A DNA stretch of 64,000 nt, taken from Trifolium pratense. Lineage: Eukaryota > Streptophyta > Magnoliopsida > Fabales > Fabaceae. Made by a program: the position numbers and the translations under genes. Positions 1 to 10,876 of the stretch are shown here, in pieces. Every line of letters begins with the position of its first letter. The first letter of the stretch is position 1. The stretch spans positions 36,072,409 through 36,136,408 of the forward strand of contig NC_060065.1 in NCBI RefSeq assembly GCF_020283565.1, written 5' to 3'. The notes beneath the pieces are model-generated. The model was not told where the DNA came from, made no database searches, and saw nothing but the letters and a program-made list of their open reading frames with translations.

Positions 1-1190
1 CGTTTTTCATGTTCAAACAAAACATAATTCAGGGAGAGGGCTTATCCATGATAAAAGTTATTCATTTGTAGATTTTTTTCACACATTAATTATACTTTTT
101 CAACTCCTTATAGATTTTGCTTTAACACTGGCTTGTGACTTGTGATGAGGATTGTTTATGAGAATATTTGTTTTGGACCGGATTCTCACGAAACAATTTA
201 TTTGGCAACTAAAAATTCTAAGCTTTTACGTTCTTAAACATCTAAGAATATTTTTAGAAATATTATTTCATATTACTTTTTTTTTATAAGCATTTCATAT
301 CACTTGTAGTTTATTTATTTAATTCTTGAACGGTTCAATGATTAAAATTCACCTTTAAAATAAATAAATTGAATATTTTAAGATCGAACTCTGACCTCTA
401 TATCATGGACGAACTTCTTTAATAAGACTAGGTGTGACTATAGCCACACCAATCCATCCCAATTTGTTTTTAGGGACAAATTATTTGTCTGTAAAAATAC
501 TAACCGTTTTGTTTTACCTTTCTTTTTCCAACAGTTTTCTCTCATCATCGTACACCTCGATTACAAGTCTTACTCTCAATCTTTCCTTGTTTCTCCTCTC
601 ACGACGGCGTCATAAATTAGCAACTGCATCTTTGTTCGTCGTTTTCCATTTGACTTCGACGCTAACGATAATTTCACTAGTGTGCCCAAAATTCGTAACG
701 ATTCATTGTAAAATTTATATAGTTTCTCGTTTTAAAACATTGAAATATTTTTATAAAGACTAGTAACTGCATTACTGTTAATTTAAAACATTAGGAAGAT
801 TTATTGAAATTGAAATATTTTTAGAATTCATTGTAATAACTACATTATTGTTAATTTGAAATAATATGATCTAAGAAGACTTGTAATTGATTGTGATTTT
901 TGATTTTGAAACATTGAAATGGAACTAGCTATGATGTAAATTTAGTTCATTTTTCAACAAATGATAGATTATTTTCTTTCTAAATTTAGTTTTCACGATT
1001 ATTTTTAGAATAACTTTTTAATAAATTTAATATAATATAGTTCTTGCACCAAAAAGTTTAAAACCACTAATAATTTATGTCTGAATCTGCCTGTACTATA
1101 TATAATGTAATGTCACTCCTAATTAAACTAAACTCGCATGAATATTTTTTCATGAGTAATATGGAAATTTTTTGCGGGGTCTTTTATTTT
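1..1190. other. AT-rich intergenic DNA, no gene seen
   Basis: I see no credible coding sequence here. The longest open frame (434-763) has low-complexity Ser/Leu/Thr composition and no recognisable domain. Near 431-451 is the palindromic motif GTGTGGCTATAGCCACAC-like, which also occurs at the right end of the hAT-like element ending at 50546. This suggests a decayed end of the same element family. Confidence 0.5.
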
Positions 1191-1194
1191 CTTT

Positions 1195-2937
1195 CTACTT
1201 GATGATGTTCAGTACTTTTATGATGTAGGTTCTTATTTGTTCGAGACGATGTCAGGTCTGAAAGTGAACTTTAATAAAAGTATACTGGTAGGGGTTCATA
1301 TTTGATTCTTGGTTGCATGGGAGGCGACTGCTTGCATTGTAAAGTGGGAAATGTGCTTTCCTCTATTTGAGCCTTCCTATTGGTGGTGATATGAGTTTCT
1401 GGGAACCGGTGTTGAGTCGTATTCGGAATATATTGTCAGGGTGGAAGAGTCATTTCCTCTCATTTGGTGGTCGTCTGGTACTCCTAAAGTCTGTTTTGAC
1501 CTCGTTCCCTGTTTATCCTCTTTCTTTCTTCAAAGCTCCCTCATGTATCATTTCTTCTATCGAATCTCTTTTGAATAATTTTTTTTGGGATGAGAGTGAG
1601 GACATTAGGAAAACCTCTAGGATCAGTTGGAAAACTATTTGCTTGCGTAAAGAGTATGGAGGGTTGGGGGTGAGACGGTTGAGGGAGTTTAATATTGCTA
1701 TTTTTAGGGAAATTGTGTTGGAGGATGATGGTGGATATAGAGGGGATGTGTTGTAGGGTGTTGGCGGTCCGTTACGGGACCGAGAAAGGGTGTTTGAGAG
1801 TCGGGGGGGGGGGATGTGGATCTTCTTAGTAGAGGGAGATTGTGAGGATTCGTGATGGAGGGCCTAGGTGGAGGGTGGTTTAGGGATAGTGTGCTGAAGA
1901 AGGTGGGAGATGGGCTGGAGGCGTTCTTTTCGATTGACACTTGGTTGGATGAGACTCCGTTGTGTGTGAGGTTTTAGCGCTTATTCGATTTAGCGATTAA
2001 CAAATCGAGTACAATAACTAAAATGTTTTCTTTAGGCTATGTTTGGATTGATGGTACATAACGGAATGGAGCGGAATGGAATAAGATGGAATGGAGCGGA
2101 GCGGGATGGAATGGAGCATAAAATGTATTCCATTGTTTGGACATTTTGTATTCCATCCCATACACCCCAAATTGGAGGGGAAGAAAAATAAGAGAAAATG
2201 ATGGAATGGGATGGAATCCATACCATCACATACCACTCCATTCCATTCATTTTTAAAGAATCCAAACAATGGAACTTCACTTCATACCACCACATACCAC
2301 TCCATTCCATCTCATACCACCAATCCAAACAAAGCCTTAGGGTGGGAGGCTGGTGGTGAGGCTTGGGTGTGGCGGAGACAATTATGGGTGTGGGAGGAGG
2401 AGTTGTTGGGGGAGTGTCATGCTTTACTACATGACTTTCTTTTTCAGGCTCAATCTCCAGAATGACCCCTTGGATGCATATCTCATTTGGCACAAACATG
2501 TCCCCTTAAAAGTGTCTATTTTTGCTTGGAGATTGTTACGAAATAGATTGCCAACAAAAGACAACTTGGTGACCCGAGGTATCATTCCTATAGCAGCTCA
2601 ATCTTGTGTGGCCGGTTGCGGTGGCATGTAATCAGCTCATCACTTATTTTTCTCCTTTAACATCTTTGACTCTCTTTGGTCTTCAGATAGGTCGTGGATT
2701 GGCGTATTATTGGCAGATCCTAATCATATGACAACTCATTTTCTACAGTTTATTCATACTTCGGGTGGCTCTCGGGCGTGACGTTTTTTTTCTGCAGCTT
2801 ATTTGGCTTCTCTGTGCTTGAATTATTTGGAATGAAAGGAATCACATGTTATTCAGAAATGCAGAGAAGTCTGTATCTCAATTGCTGGACAGGGTCAATC
2901 TTCATTCATACTAGTGGTTGAAGACAACAAATATTAA
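1195..2937 (+). pseudogene. Decayed L1-type LINE (reverse transcriptase 3' part and zf-RVT region), split by a MITE
   Basis: Plus-strand frames reproduce the typical order of a plant LINE ORF2. A segment reading SGLKVNFNKS and LPIGGD...SFWEPVL (about 1240-1420) is the end of the reverse transcriptase domain. A long open stretch follows (1367-1756) with GWKSHFLSFGGRLVLLKSV. After the MITE at 2035-2336 come the zf-RVT motif KVSIFAWRLLRNRLPTKDN (about 2509-2565) and a degraded tail to about 2937. Frameshifts and stops occur throughout, for example near 1756, 2630 and 2780, so it is dead. The 5' part (endonuclease and most of the RT) is missing, the usual result of 5' truncation during LINE insertion. 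Deleting the MITE plus one TTA restores a continuous reading (MFSLGWEA) across the insertion point. Confidence 0.85.
2032..2339. mobile_element. PIF/Harbinger-type MITE (302 bp) inserted in the LINE
   Basis: The element runs 2035-2336 and has terminal inverted repeats GGCTATGTTTGGATTGATGG and CCACCAATCCAAACAAAGCC. It is flanked by a 3-bp direct repeat TTA at 2032-2034 and 2337-2339, the target preference of PIF/Harbinger (Tourist-like) elements. The interior consists of GGAATGGA/TCCATTCC repeats in inverted arrangement, so the whole element can fold back. It carries no transposase. Open frames across it on both strands are artefacts of the repeats. Confidence 0.85.
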
Positions 2938-3145
2938 TCTAGTTTCAAAATGAGTAAAATATTAAGTAAAGGCAAAAACTAATTAACAACCGAAAAAACA
3001 TTGACTCGATCGACATTGACTCAACCAAAATTTAATCTAGTTTCATTCGTACTGGTGGTTGAAGACAACAACCGGAAAGACATTGACTCGATCGACAGGA
3101 ATGAGTGAAATATTAAGTAAAGACAAAAGTTAATTAACATGTGTT
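2901..3145. repeat. Imperfect tandem duplication of about 140 bp
   Basis: The block around 2903-3035 (a CATACTAGTGGTTGAAGACAACA-like start, then GAGTAAAATATTAAGTAAAGG and ACATTGACTCGATCGACA) recurs at 3044-3140 in nearly the same order. It lies just past the LINE tail and may have arisen by slippage or with the insertion. No coding potential. Confidence 0.6.
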
Positions 3146-3279
3146 CTAAGGGCATATGCTAAACAACTTAATATAGAAATATTCTTACCAAAAGTTGTGC
3201 ATTCAACTTTTCAAAAGTCAAATTATTGTACTATTTTTTAATACAATAATTCTTCTTTTGGGTTTCTCTTAGAAATGAA

Positions 3280-3626
3280 TGAGTATTGGGCCTAACTCAT
3301 CCTTATAAAACCGGCTTGTAAGGTGATGATTGTCTTTAGTATATAAACACTTAGTCAGACCATTTCTCAACCGATGTGAGACTTTTAACACACCCCCTCA
3401 CACCCAGCACTATTGGGCTTGATGCGTGGATATAAACGGTAGGTGGCCCGATACCGGAAACTTGATAATAAGTGGCCCAACGAATCGTGGAGAGGCTCTG
3501 ATATCATCTTAAAAATGAGTATTAGGCCTAACTTATCTTTACAAAACCGACTTATAAAGTGAAAATTATCTCTAATATATAAACACTTAGTCAGACCATC
3601 TCTCAACCGATATGAGACTCTTAACA
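3280..3626 (-). mobile_element. TRIM retrotransposon (miniature LTR element)
   Basis: Two direct repeats of 111 bp each (3280-3390 and 3516-3626, both starting TG and ending CA) flank about 125 bp of interior. In minus orientation the interior starts, next to the right LTR, with a primer-binding site complementary to initiator tRNA-Met (GCTCTGATATCA on the plus strand, 3495-3506). It ends next to the left LTR with a purine-rich tract (plus strand CACCCCCTCACACCC). This is the layout of a terminal-repeat retrotransposon in miniature. It encodes nothing and must have moved with enzymes from other elements. The LTRs differ at about 15-20 sites, so the insertion is old. I found no clear target-site duplication. 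Confidence 0.8.
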
Positions 3627-3978
3627 TGTACCTTTAGCAAACCCCTCGAAGTAAAATAAGTAACGGTGAATGGAGATGGGTGCGTGTGCCTCAAAGATGG
3701 CTAAGATTGAAGCAACGGTGAATGATGTAAAATGCAAGGAATATGCGATCCAGTAATTAAGGTTTTGGGAATGACAATGATTGATTTTGGCTTTGTTTTC
3801 CTGTAACTCGGCATTTGTTGCGGCTACACTTTCCAAGGGAATAATCACGAGGGTCCATTCCATTATCTGTCACCCTACGTACCATTATTTCTAATGGCAC
3901 CTGCCACTAATCACTTGACACTTTTCTGTGGCTTTTCATCATGTTTTTTATACTTTACCAAAAACTTTCTACTCATGT

Positions 3979-4176
3979 TTTTTTTATGGGTTATGCTAAC
4001 TAGTGTCCCGGACACTAATTAAGGAACTAAAAGGGAAAGAAAAGAAAAAAATTGCATTGAAAATACAAAAATTTAAATTTTTAAGTTGTTGATTTCACAA
4101 GTTTCAAGATAATATTACTATTTTTAGTTACCTTAACCAGTGTTCCGGGACACCGGTTAACATTTTCCTTTTTTTA
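3979..4176. mobile_element. MITE with 8-bp TSD (family GTGTCCCGGACAC)
   Basis: The element (3987-4168) starts TGGGTTATGCTAACTAGTGT and ends in the reverse-complementary style ACACCGGTTAACATTTTCC. It is flanked by an 8-bp repeat TTTTTTTA (3979-3986 and 4169-4176). Because the TSD is homopolymeric its exact size is uncertain. A related copy with a clean TSD is at 48418-48602. Confidence 0.65.
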
Positions 4177-4426
4177 TATAGAGATGACTAAGGTGGATTC
4201 TATATATTCAAAAATCATAGTACATTGATCTATATTTATTAATTCAATCTGATTTATTAGCTAATATTCTCAATTTCGCACATATTAAGGAGTCCTAGTT
4301 TTATGTGAAAAATAAGTTACTTGGACAAAAATAACCTCATTACCAAATCACATTAAATGCATAAAAATTGAAAAGACACTCATTGTTTACTATCCCCAAT
4401 GTTAGTTGAATTTAAAAGAAAGAGTA

Positions 4427-5100
4427 TTAGAGCATTTATAATGGAGCACTCCAATTTTGAGTACTTAAATGAGTCTCACATGAACACATCACTAATTTAT
4501 TATTTTTTCATAATAGTACCTAATAGGTACTCAACCCCTCAAATGGAACACTTCTTAAAAAGTTCTAAAATGGGTCTCATCAATAACCTCACATTATTAC
4601 AATAACTTATTATTTAATTATCTATTTTATAATATAAATTGATTGAATGATAAAATTACAAAATTAGTATGTACTATTTTTTTAATAATTCGAAAAAATA
4701 ATTAAAACTCAAAATTTAATTTAAAATAATATTGCCAAATTTTAAGAATTACACAATTAAAAAAAAATTTAAAATAACATTACATAATTTTAAGAATTAC
4801 ACAATTAAAAAATAATTTAAAATAATATTACATAATTTCAAAAATTGTGCTTTTGTGAGGTACCAAAAAAAAATTTGTTTTTTTTTTTATAAATATTCAT
4901 TAATTCAAATTGAATATATAAAATAAAGTGGGTCCCATGAAAAAATATTTTAATGAAAAATAACATGGGTCCAAGAGGAGAGAGAGTTCTTATTTTAGAA
5001 GTGGTACCTAATAGGTACTCAAATTGGTGGTACTCCAATGATAGTACCTAATAAGTACCATAAGTACCTAATAAGTACTACACCATTGGAGATGGTCTTA
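4427..5100. mobile_element. MITE of about 668 bp with TTA target duplication
   Basis: The element (4430-5097) starts GAGCATTTATAATGGAG and ends CCATTGGAGATGGTC, inverted versions of the GAGCATCTCCAATGG terminus widespread in plants. TTA flanks it on both sides (4427-4429 and 5098-5100). The motif GTACCTAATAGGTACT recurs near both ends. The middle (about 4690-4850) holds three imperfect copies of an AT-rich unit around TTTAAGAATTACACAATTAAA. No transposase frame. Confidence 0.7.
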
Positions 5101-5900
5101 TTGGAAAGATGATATTAAATAAAGTTGAATTTAGTAACTTTTGCTTATATTTAAGAACAATTTTTTGTGTTGACTTTTGCTTATAAATAAGAACGGAGGC
5201 AGTAGTTTAATTTTAAGGTTAAATTTGTCATTATCATTTATTATGCTATCTCTCTCCATTTCTTCTTTTAGTATTTTTACACTAAATACAAGTGAATGTA
5301 GATAAATGTAGGAATTTTGAATGTAGAGAATCGAAATTCGACTAAGGTGTGTCTTAAACAAAATTATGTATTACTACGTGTTCTTTAATGGTTAGTTCAT
5401 TTCGTAAAATGGAAAGAAAGTGGAAGAAAAAAATTACGCAAATCAATAAATAAATTTGGATTAAAATTACTCCAAATTAATTTATTGGTTTCCATCGTAC
5501 AAACGGATCCTAAATTTGACATATACGTATATTTGGAATATGAATCTAGTAATTTTTTTTTTGAAGAAAGTATACCATATTACATTTTAGTACATTTTAG
5601 TATTTTATTTTTTTGAAGAAAGTACTATATTATACTACTTTTTTATTATCAACAAAAATAAAAGGAATTAATAGTAGTACTAGTATATCTGTCATCATAA
5701 AAGAAAAAGTACTACTTGTACTATTACTATCTGTCACTATATTTGCTTTTTAATTATTCGTTCACAGATAAGTGCACACGTGCCCCAGAGGTACTAAATT
5801 CAGAGCTACGTTGCCGTGCAAGTCTATTGTATTTTGACTAAAGCTCTTTAATTTATTTATCTTTCTTTCAAATCTTTGTTTTCAATTTTCATGTTTATAT
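5101..5900. other. AT-rich spacer with partial MITE end
   Basis: No gene is visible. Around 5165-5205 the sequence GACTTTTGCTTATAAATAAGAACGGAGGCAGTA resembles a single end of a Stowaway-like element. Around 5550-5640 a TTTTTGAAGAAAGTA unit is duplicated. Confidence 0.4.
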
Positions 5901-5910
5901 TGTACTAGTA

Positions 5911-5941
5911 CTAGTGTAAGACCCGTGCGGATGCACGGGTT
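5911..5941 (-). mobile_element. Helitron-type 3' terminus (hairpin plus CTAG)
   Basis: Read on the minus strand, a near-perfect hairpin (ACCCGTGCATCCGCACGGGT, plus-strand 5921-5940) is followed after six bases by CTAG and then T. Helitrons end in a short GC-rich hairpin followed by CTRR and insert before T. The body would lie to the right (higher coordinates), where a broken RPA1-like gene sits on the same strand. I could not identify the 5' TC end, so the extent is unknown. Confidence 0.6.
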
Positions 5942-6573
5942 TAATTAAAATATTTAATTAATACATAATCTAACAATTATTTTCAACCATAAATAGTAAA
6001 AATTATAAAGGATAAATTTTTTATAAATAAATTAAAAATAAAATTTCCCAAAGGTAAGACCAGATTATTAAAACTAATTGATATTTATATTCAAAGTCCG
6101 TACTACAGACACATGTTGCATGAGCATAAATAAATAAACTTTCAAATCATTGAAGCTAATGATAAGTTATCAAACATAATGACAATAAATCAGGTTCAAT
6201 AACTTTGTCGATAAAACACATCAGAGACATGAGATTTATCACAAACAAAGTATTTCATAATATATATTTATCTTGAATGGAGGTCTTGCACATGATCGTA
6301 GATATGATGACCAATATATTCTTAATCCTTTAGCTTCTTTTTGAATCACTTTAGCATATTTGAATATTTGATCACAAAGTAATGATACAATTATTATCTG
6401 CACAGACCAACCCAAATAGATAAATTTCAATTCTAACTATAAGTAAATTACAAACCAATTAATATTCATCATCAGGAATAAGGGCATTCCACGACTTAAT
6501 AAAATTACATACCATATATTAAAGAAAAATACCAAGACCTAGAAAACCATCAACAATTAATCATTAATATCAA

Positions 6574-7116
6574 TCAAACGATACCGCGTCTACGATAATC
6601 ATCGCAATCTTCACAATCTGCCAGATCTATTTCAACGACCTCAATATAAAAAACAATCTTAAATTCTTTCTCTCCAAATTGTTGTCCCATTGAAATGCAA
6701 TTTTCAACAATATAGGGTTCAATATAATTAGCTAAATCCTTGCTAATGGGTAAATTGGCCAACCTTCGAGATAAAATGAAAGATAAAATAGAGAGATAGA
6801 AAAGAGGAATCTTGAAACTGTATTTATAGATAGGAGATACAATAAAATCACTTTCGGTTGGTATAGGTTGAAGTCCAGCCAAAGGCTGAACAAAAAGCTT
6901 ATAGAATCCTTGTACATGAAGTTCTATTGTTATTGCTTTTTCATCGGAACTATTTGCAGACACTTTAGTAGTTTCTGCACTAATTGTGTGGTTATAGATT
7001 TTGCTAGGAATTTTAAGTTTCCATAGATCTAACATTTGGAGTGGAGTAAGGTTTGTGGGATTATTTGAGGAAGAAGACATTGAAATGGAGTAAGGTTTGT
7101 GGAGTAAGGTTTGCAC
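6574..7116 (-). CDS. Unrecognised 180-aa reading frame inside a probable Helitron
   Basis: An open minus-strand frame of 180 codons. I do not recognise a family. The first 65 residues are Ser/Thr/Asn-rich, the middle contains a hydrophobic stretch (YSFKIPLFYLSILSFIL, about residues 98-114), and the C-terminus is acidic (VEIDLADCEDCDDY). An internal methionine (MSSSSNNP, residue 13) is an equally good start. It follows a decayed RPA1-like exon pair on the same strand and may be the altered 3' part of that gene, a captured gene fragment, or chance. Confidence 0.3.
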   Translation of the reverse strand: MQTLLHKPYSISMSSSSNNPTNLTPLQMLDLWKLKIPSKIYNHTISAETTKVSANSSDEKAITIELHVQGFYKLFVQPLAGLQPIPTESDFIVSPIYKYSFKIPLFYLSILSFILSRRLANLPISKDLANYIEPYIVENCISMGQQFGEKEFKIVFYIEVVEIDLADCEDCDDYRRRGIV

Positions 7117-7254
7117 ACGTTACCTTGGTGTGAATAATCTCATCTATGAATATATGATTCTACACAATGACATAAGAAACAAATAACTTGATACACAATG
7201 ACCATTAATCGATGAAAATTACAAAATTTGTAAGGTTCTTCAAATCAAAATTAC

Positions 7255-7816
7255 CTATTAGGTAATCATAGTTAACAGAGTAGCTAGCCACTTCAGCAAG
7301 ATCGGTGAAAGAAAATCCCAAAATAGGAATATCAGAACTCGCAAAATTCTGAACTTTGGTATTCGATCGAAAAATCAATTTGTAAGGTGCAGAGTTGTAC
7401 GATAAAATCCAACGACTGGAACAACATCAAAGTTTGATAGCTTATAAACTTCCCCTTCCTTTAATTTATTCTGGAATAGGTAAACCAATTCTTTCCTTAT
7501 CAAGGCATGAATCTTACCTCCCTGTGTATTATTCAAAGTTTCCTTATTTATAGATCAACCATCACCAAGAACACGAGAAACATATCAAAACAAAACCAAA
7601 AAAAAATAATCATACACAATAATCAATTCTATGAATTAGCAAACAAACCAAATATTACGAACAAACCTTCTCATCTATCAGCACCATTTCCATAGAGTTC
7701 AACTCATTAGGCTTCATAAAAGAAGAAATTGCCCACATACGGAGGACACGAACTTTGAACTTCCATGAATTATGCCCAGGAAGAACATCGCACAACATGT
7801 CAAATTGGGTTGCCAT
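7255..7816 (-). pseudogene. Replication protein A large-subunit-like (DUF223 OB-fold), broken
   Basis: Exon 1 (7816-7667, 50 codons) reads MATQFDMLCDVLPGHNSWKF at the start and ends MEMVLIDEK. It joins by GT-AG splicing to exon 2 (7521-7255), which begins GGKIHALIRKELVYLF and continues EGEVYKLSNFDVVPVVG. This is the N-terminal DUF223/OB-fold of the plant RPA70-like proteins that are greatly amplified in legumes and often carried by Helitrons. A single-base loss after the YRTT motif shifts the frame and gives a stop. In the next frame homology continues (ILGFSFTDLAEVASYSVNYDYLI) to a GT donor at 7254. The expected second OB-fold and zinc-finger domain are not found downstream, so the copy is truncated and inactive. 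In cells the parent family binds single-stranded DNA. Confidence 0.75.
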
Positions 7817-8088
7817 TTCGAAATCGAATTGGATGACTGATTCAGCCTCAAATGCAATGGAAGAAGAAAAGAAATTATGGATATTTATAAGTGAGAATCA
7901 CAAACAATAACACACTGTTGAGAATAGTCTTATTCAAATGATTATAGAGAAAAGAAGAATCAGAATATATTCTTACCCAATTGCTAGAAACAAAGCCGCA
8001 TAGTATTCCCATAATCAGAATCAATTTACGCGCGCAAAGCTTTTGAAAAACGAATCTAAAACACCCTATTAAGCTGGAACAATCGCAC

Positions 8089-8538
8089 ATGATAAGCTGG
8101 CAGTGTTTCTGTGAGCATGTTGGTGTGAAAGCTCCTGGAACGGCGAAGAGAACGGCTTTTTTGCCTTTTGTTAGGTCGGAAACTGTTATGGTTTGGACTT
8201 CGCCGGCGGGGTCGAGGTATGAGAAGGTGGATTCGGGAAGTTTGTCGCCGACGGAGATGGTGGCGGAGATTTTGGATGAAGTGGAAAATTGGAGAGGTTT
8301 TGGGTTGAAACGGTTGAGTTTGAGGGGGAGGGTAAAATTGGAAGAGAGGGTTTTGGTTTTGGGAGATAAGAGTGATGTGGTGGTGGAAGAAGAGAGGAGT
8401 CTAGAGAAAGAGAGAGATGTATCTATTGATGAGAATTTTGAGGTACAATCTAATAGTAAAAACCCTATTTTTTCTAAACAAACAGTGGCCCAATCAAGGA
8501 GAGTTCAGTATTTTGAAAACTGGATGATTTTTGGCTGA
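8089..8538 (+). CDS. Unrecognised 149-aa open reading frame, possibly a captured gene fragment
   Basis: Plus-strand frame from ATG 8089 to TGA 8538. Composition is protein-like and GC-richer than its surroundings, with many Val/Glu/Arg residues and a [20 protein letters not shown] segment near residues 17-36. The second half is charged (about residues 75-125). I do not recognise the family. No intron signals, TATA box or partner exons are obvious, and it lies at the edge of a transposon-rich block. It may be the last exon of a broken gene or a fragment captured by a mobile element. A simple chance frame is less likely because of its length and composition. Confidence 0.35.
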   Translation: MISWQCFCEHVGVKAPGTAKRTAFLPFVRSETVMVWTSPAGSRYEKVDSGSLSPTEMVAEILDEVENWRGFGLKRLSLRGRVKLEERVLVLGDKSDVVVEEERSLEKERDVSIDENFEVQSNSKNPIFSKQTVAQSRRVQYFENWMIFG

Positions 8539-9107
8539 AATAGTTCTCGACGAATGGGTTTGCATTGTTAATATATAGGATACTACGTAATGACTTGTTC
8601 CACCAATGCTAGTTTCCTTACAAAGAAGAGTTAGATATGTGTTTCATTGAGATTTTTTTCTTATAAAGTGACTAGATTTGATCTAAGGATGAGAACTTTT
8701 GACAATATACATGTTGTCGTTTGATTCTCACCTTGCTTCATTGTAAACCAAAACAATAGTAATTATAGGATGATTTCAGCCGTCCGATCTATTATTAATT
8801 TTTATCGTTCGATCTCTACCGCCAAGATAGTATGGTGATATAGAAACCATATGATGGATAGATTGGTAATTCCAATAAAAAGCGGTACAATTCTTCGCTT
8901 TCTTGTTGTTCTCTTCTTGTAATAAACAACAATAGGCTCGTTTCAATATAAATCAAACTTATAATCCAAATTTAAAAATAATTAGAACTTGTTGAAATGA
9001 TCAACTATTGCCATGTCTATGTGAATTTGATATCTTATTTTTTGATAAAAACCAGTATACTTATTGCTATACTCCTAGACGGGATCGAGAAAAGAAAACC
9101 CCCGTTA

Positions 9108-10000
9108 CTAAATCCAGGACTTGCATTTATAATCAACATAAATCTAGTGTTATTTGATTCTTATACCAGCATCCACCAAATTAGTTTCGACCCGTCCACA
9201 AATCCTAGCTCAACTGGTAGAAATGTCGAAATTGCTAGTGTCGGACGTCAGAACCGGAGTTCGAATCCCGGTCACTCCACTTTGTGTGTGTGAGTTTTCA
9301 ATGACTTTACCATTTCGTCTATTAACAAAAAAAAAAACATAGTTCCGACTCCAACCAAAGAGTTGGCTTCTTTTGCTTCTCTTCAATTGATTCGGTTCTT
9401 CCTTAGAAAAACCTAAGAAACCCTTATCAGTAGGCTATTCAAACACTTTATATTGTTGTTGCAAAACTGCATTTAGGGACTAGAGTCATGAAAGCACAAT
9501 AGATATGTATCATCCATGCCTTATATTATGAAAAGAAAAATTATATTAAATTGCATTTAAGGTAACAACTAGCATTCACATTAAAAGAAAATCATGGAAG
9601 AAAGTATATCACAATTTGCATAAAAGAGAAGGAGGCAATGTATATTGAAATCAGCGAGTCATCATCATAATTTTTTTTTTTTGCATAACTGAGAACAACA
9701 TCAAAGATTGACAATCCATAACTGGTATAATTTTTGAGTGCCTGGAGTAAGAAATACGGTCTTTTCAGGAAATATGGGGGTTATATATATCCATCAATGT
9801 TACCTTAGTGGAAAATGCATTTTATACCATCCACGTTTTCCATAATGCATTTTCCTCTAAGATCAACGAGGAAACCATCCCTTACAAAACTTATGAAACA
9901 TTAGGGACCATGAGTGTCATTTAGTAAGTTCATCATGCAAGATCATTTTTAATTGCAGTTGCAAAGATAACCAAGATATTGAGCTCAAATGGTTAATAAA
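9108..10000. repeat. Copy A of a segmental duplication (partner about 16004-17000)
   Basis: Short landmarks occur in the same order in both copies. These are ATCCAGGACTTGCATTTATAAT and CTAGTGTTATTTGATTCTTA (9111-9165 versus 16008-16068), TTCCTTAGAAAAACCTAAG..CCTATCAGTAGGCTA (about 9400-9440 versus 16290-16327), and the CATTAAGGGACC..GGTCATTAAGTTCATCATGCA run (about 9898-9940 versus 16710-16745). The copies are diverged. Copy A alone contains the SINE at 9201-9337. Confidence 0.6.
9201..9337 (+). mobile_element. tRNA-derived SINE with poly(A) tail
   Basis: The head looks like a tRNA gene. There is an A-box-like TAGCTCAACTGGTAG (about 9206) and a perfect B-box GGAGTTCGAATCC (about 9256), followed by TCACTCCAC. 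The body continues GTGTGTGTGAGTTTTCAATG and ends in a run of 11 adenines at 9327-9337. The tail and the lack of a clean acceptor stem argue for a SINE rather than a functional tRNA gene. It is absent from the duplicated segment near 16.1 kb. Confidence 0.7.
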
Positions 10001-10112
10001 CTCTCTCTAGGATGAATCGTTTAGGAGAACCCGAGTTCAATTTCTGGTGAGAACCCGAACTTTGAATTACCAGGGTCCTTTCTCTGAGAACCACAGGGTT
10101 AGTAAAAAAAAA
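9973..10112 (+). mobile_element. Second tRNA-derived SINE-like element
   Basis: A-box-like TGAGCTCAAATGGTTAA (about 9979), B-box-like CCGAGTTCAATTTC (about 10031), then a body ending in poly(A) at 10104-10112. Its head sequence differs from the SINE at 9201, so it belongs to another family. It is shorter and more diverged, so I am less sure. Confidence 0.5.
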
Positions 10113-10499
10113 CAAATTGAATTTAAAGACAAGGGTCACCAAAGCACAATTGATATCCATCCATGCATTATAAATTTATAATTAAAATTCATATGAAATT
10201 GTGGCAACAAATAGCTTTTACATTCCGGGACTAGGATCATTAAGTTCATCCAACATTTTTGGGAATAAAGACATTCGAATTCCTAACAAAAATTTAAGGT
10301 TCGCTTTGTTTTTTCTTTGAAGGTTCTTGAATAATAAAAAAAAAAAAAAATCAAAAGGCAAAGGATAAATTATATATAAAAAAAGAAAACCAAGACCCCA
10401 AGTACAATATGTAAAAGCTGATAGCAGAACAGAATCGATCCAACACATTAATAGATTTTACAATTTCAGTTCCACAGTGATGATATGAGCTCTTCTCCA

Positions 10500-10860
10500 A
10501 AACTGCAATCCCTAATTAACAAGTGACTTTATTGTAAACTTTTCGAGCCCAACCATCGACCATCTCCAGCCAAGACTGCAACACATAGGGATCTCTCGCC
10601 GAAGCCAATAGCAGCTCAAAGGCACTAGAAGCAATATCAGCTTCAGACCCGAGCCAATCCGAACTTGGCCTTATGAGATGCAACCAAAGCGCCAGTAAAG
10701 GCTAAAGACTGCAACGATTGCACCCAGCCTTGATGTTTCTGAATCCGTTCCAAACCACAGCACTCCACCACAACAATCACCAACGCTAACAAACTGATGC
10801 ATAACTCAGCCAAACAAAACATCAGAATCGCATCAGAGAATTGACCAAAGCTCACACCGC
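10500..10860 (-). pseudogene. Probable remnant of an unidentified coding region
   Basis: The minus strand is unusually GC-rich for this window. One frame ends with the coherent peptide SSAFELLLASARDPYVLQSW followed by LEMVDGWARKVYNKVTC and a stop near 10525. Another frame over 10643-10855 is open for 70 codons. No frame is intact across the block. I do not recognise the family. Because the 148-bp tandem units next to it share its composition, both may derive from one degraded gene or element. Confidence 0.35.
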
Positions 10861-10876
10861 TTCCATTAAAATCAAA

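Noticed and set aside
434..763. 109-codon plus-strand frame
   Set aside because: Low-complexity Ser/Leu composition, no splice context or known domain.
2018..2499. Overlapping minus-strand frames of 83 and 155 codons
   Set aside because: Translation of the GGAATGGA repeats of the MITE and of the antisense of the LINE.
9201..9290. Possible functional tRNA gene (A and B boxes present)
   Set aside because: No pairing acceptor stem that I could find, and the sequence continues into a SINE body with a poly(A) tail.
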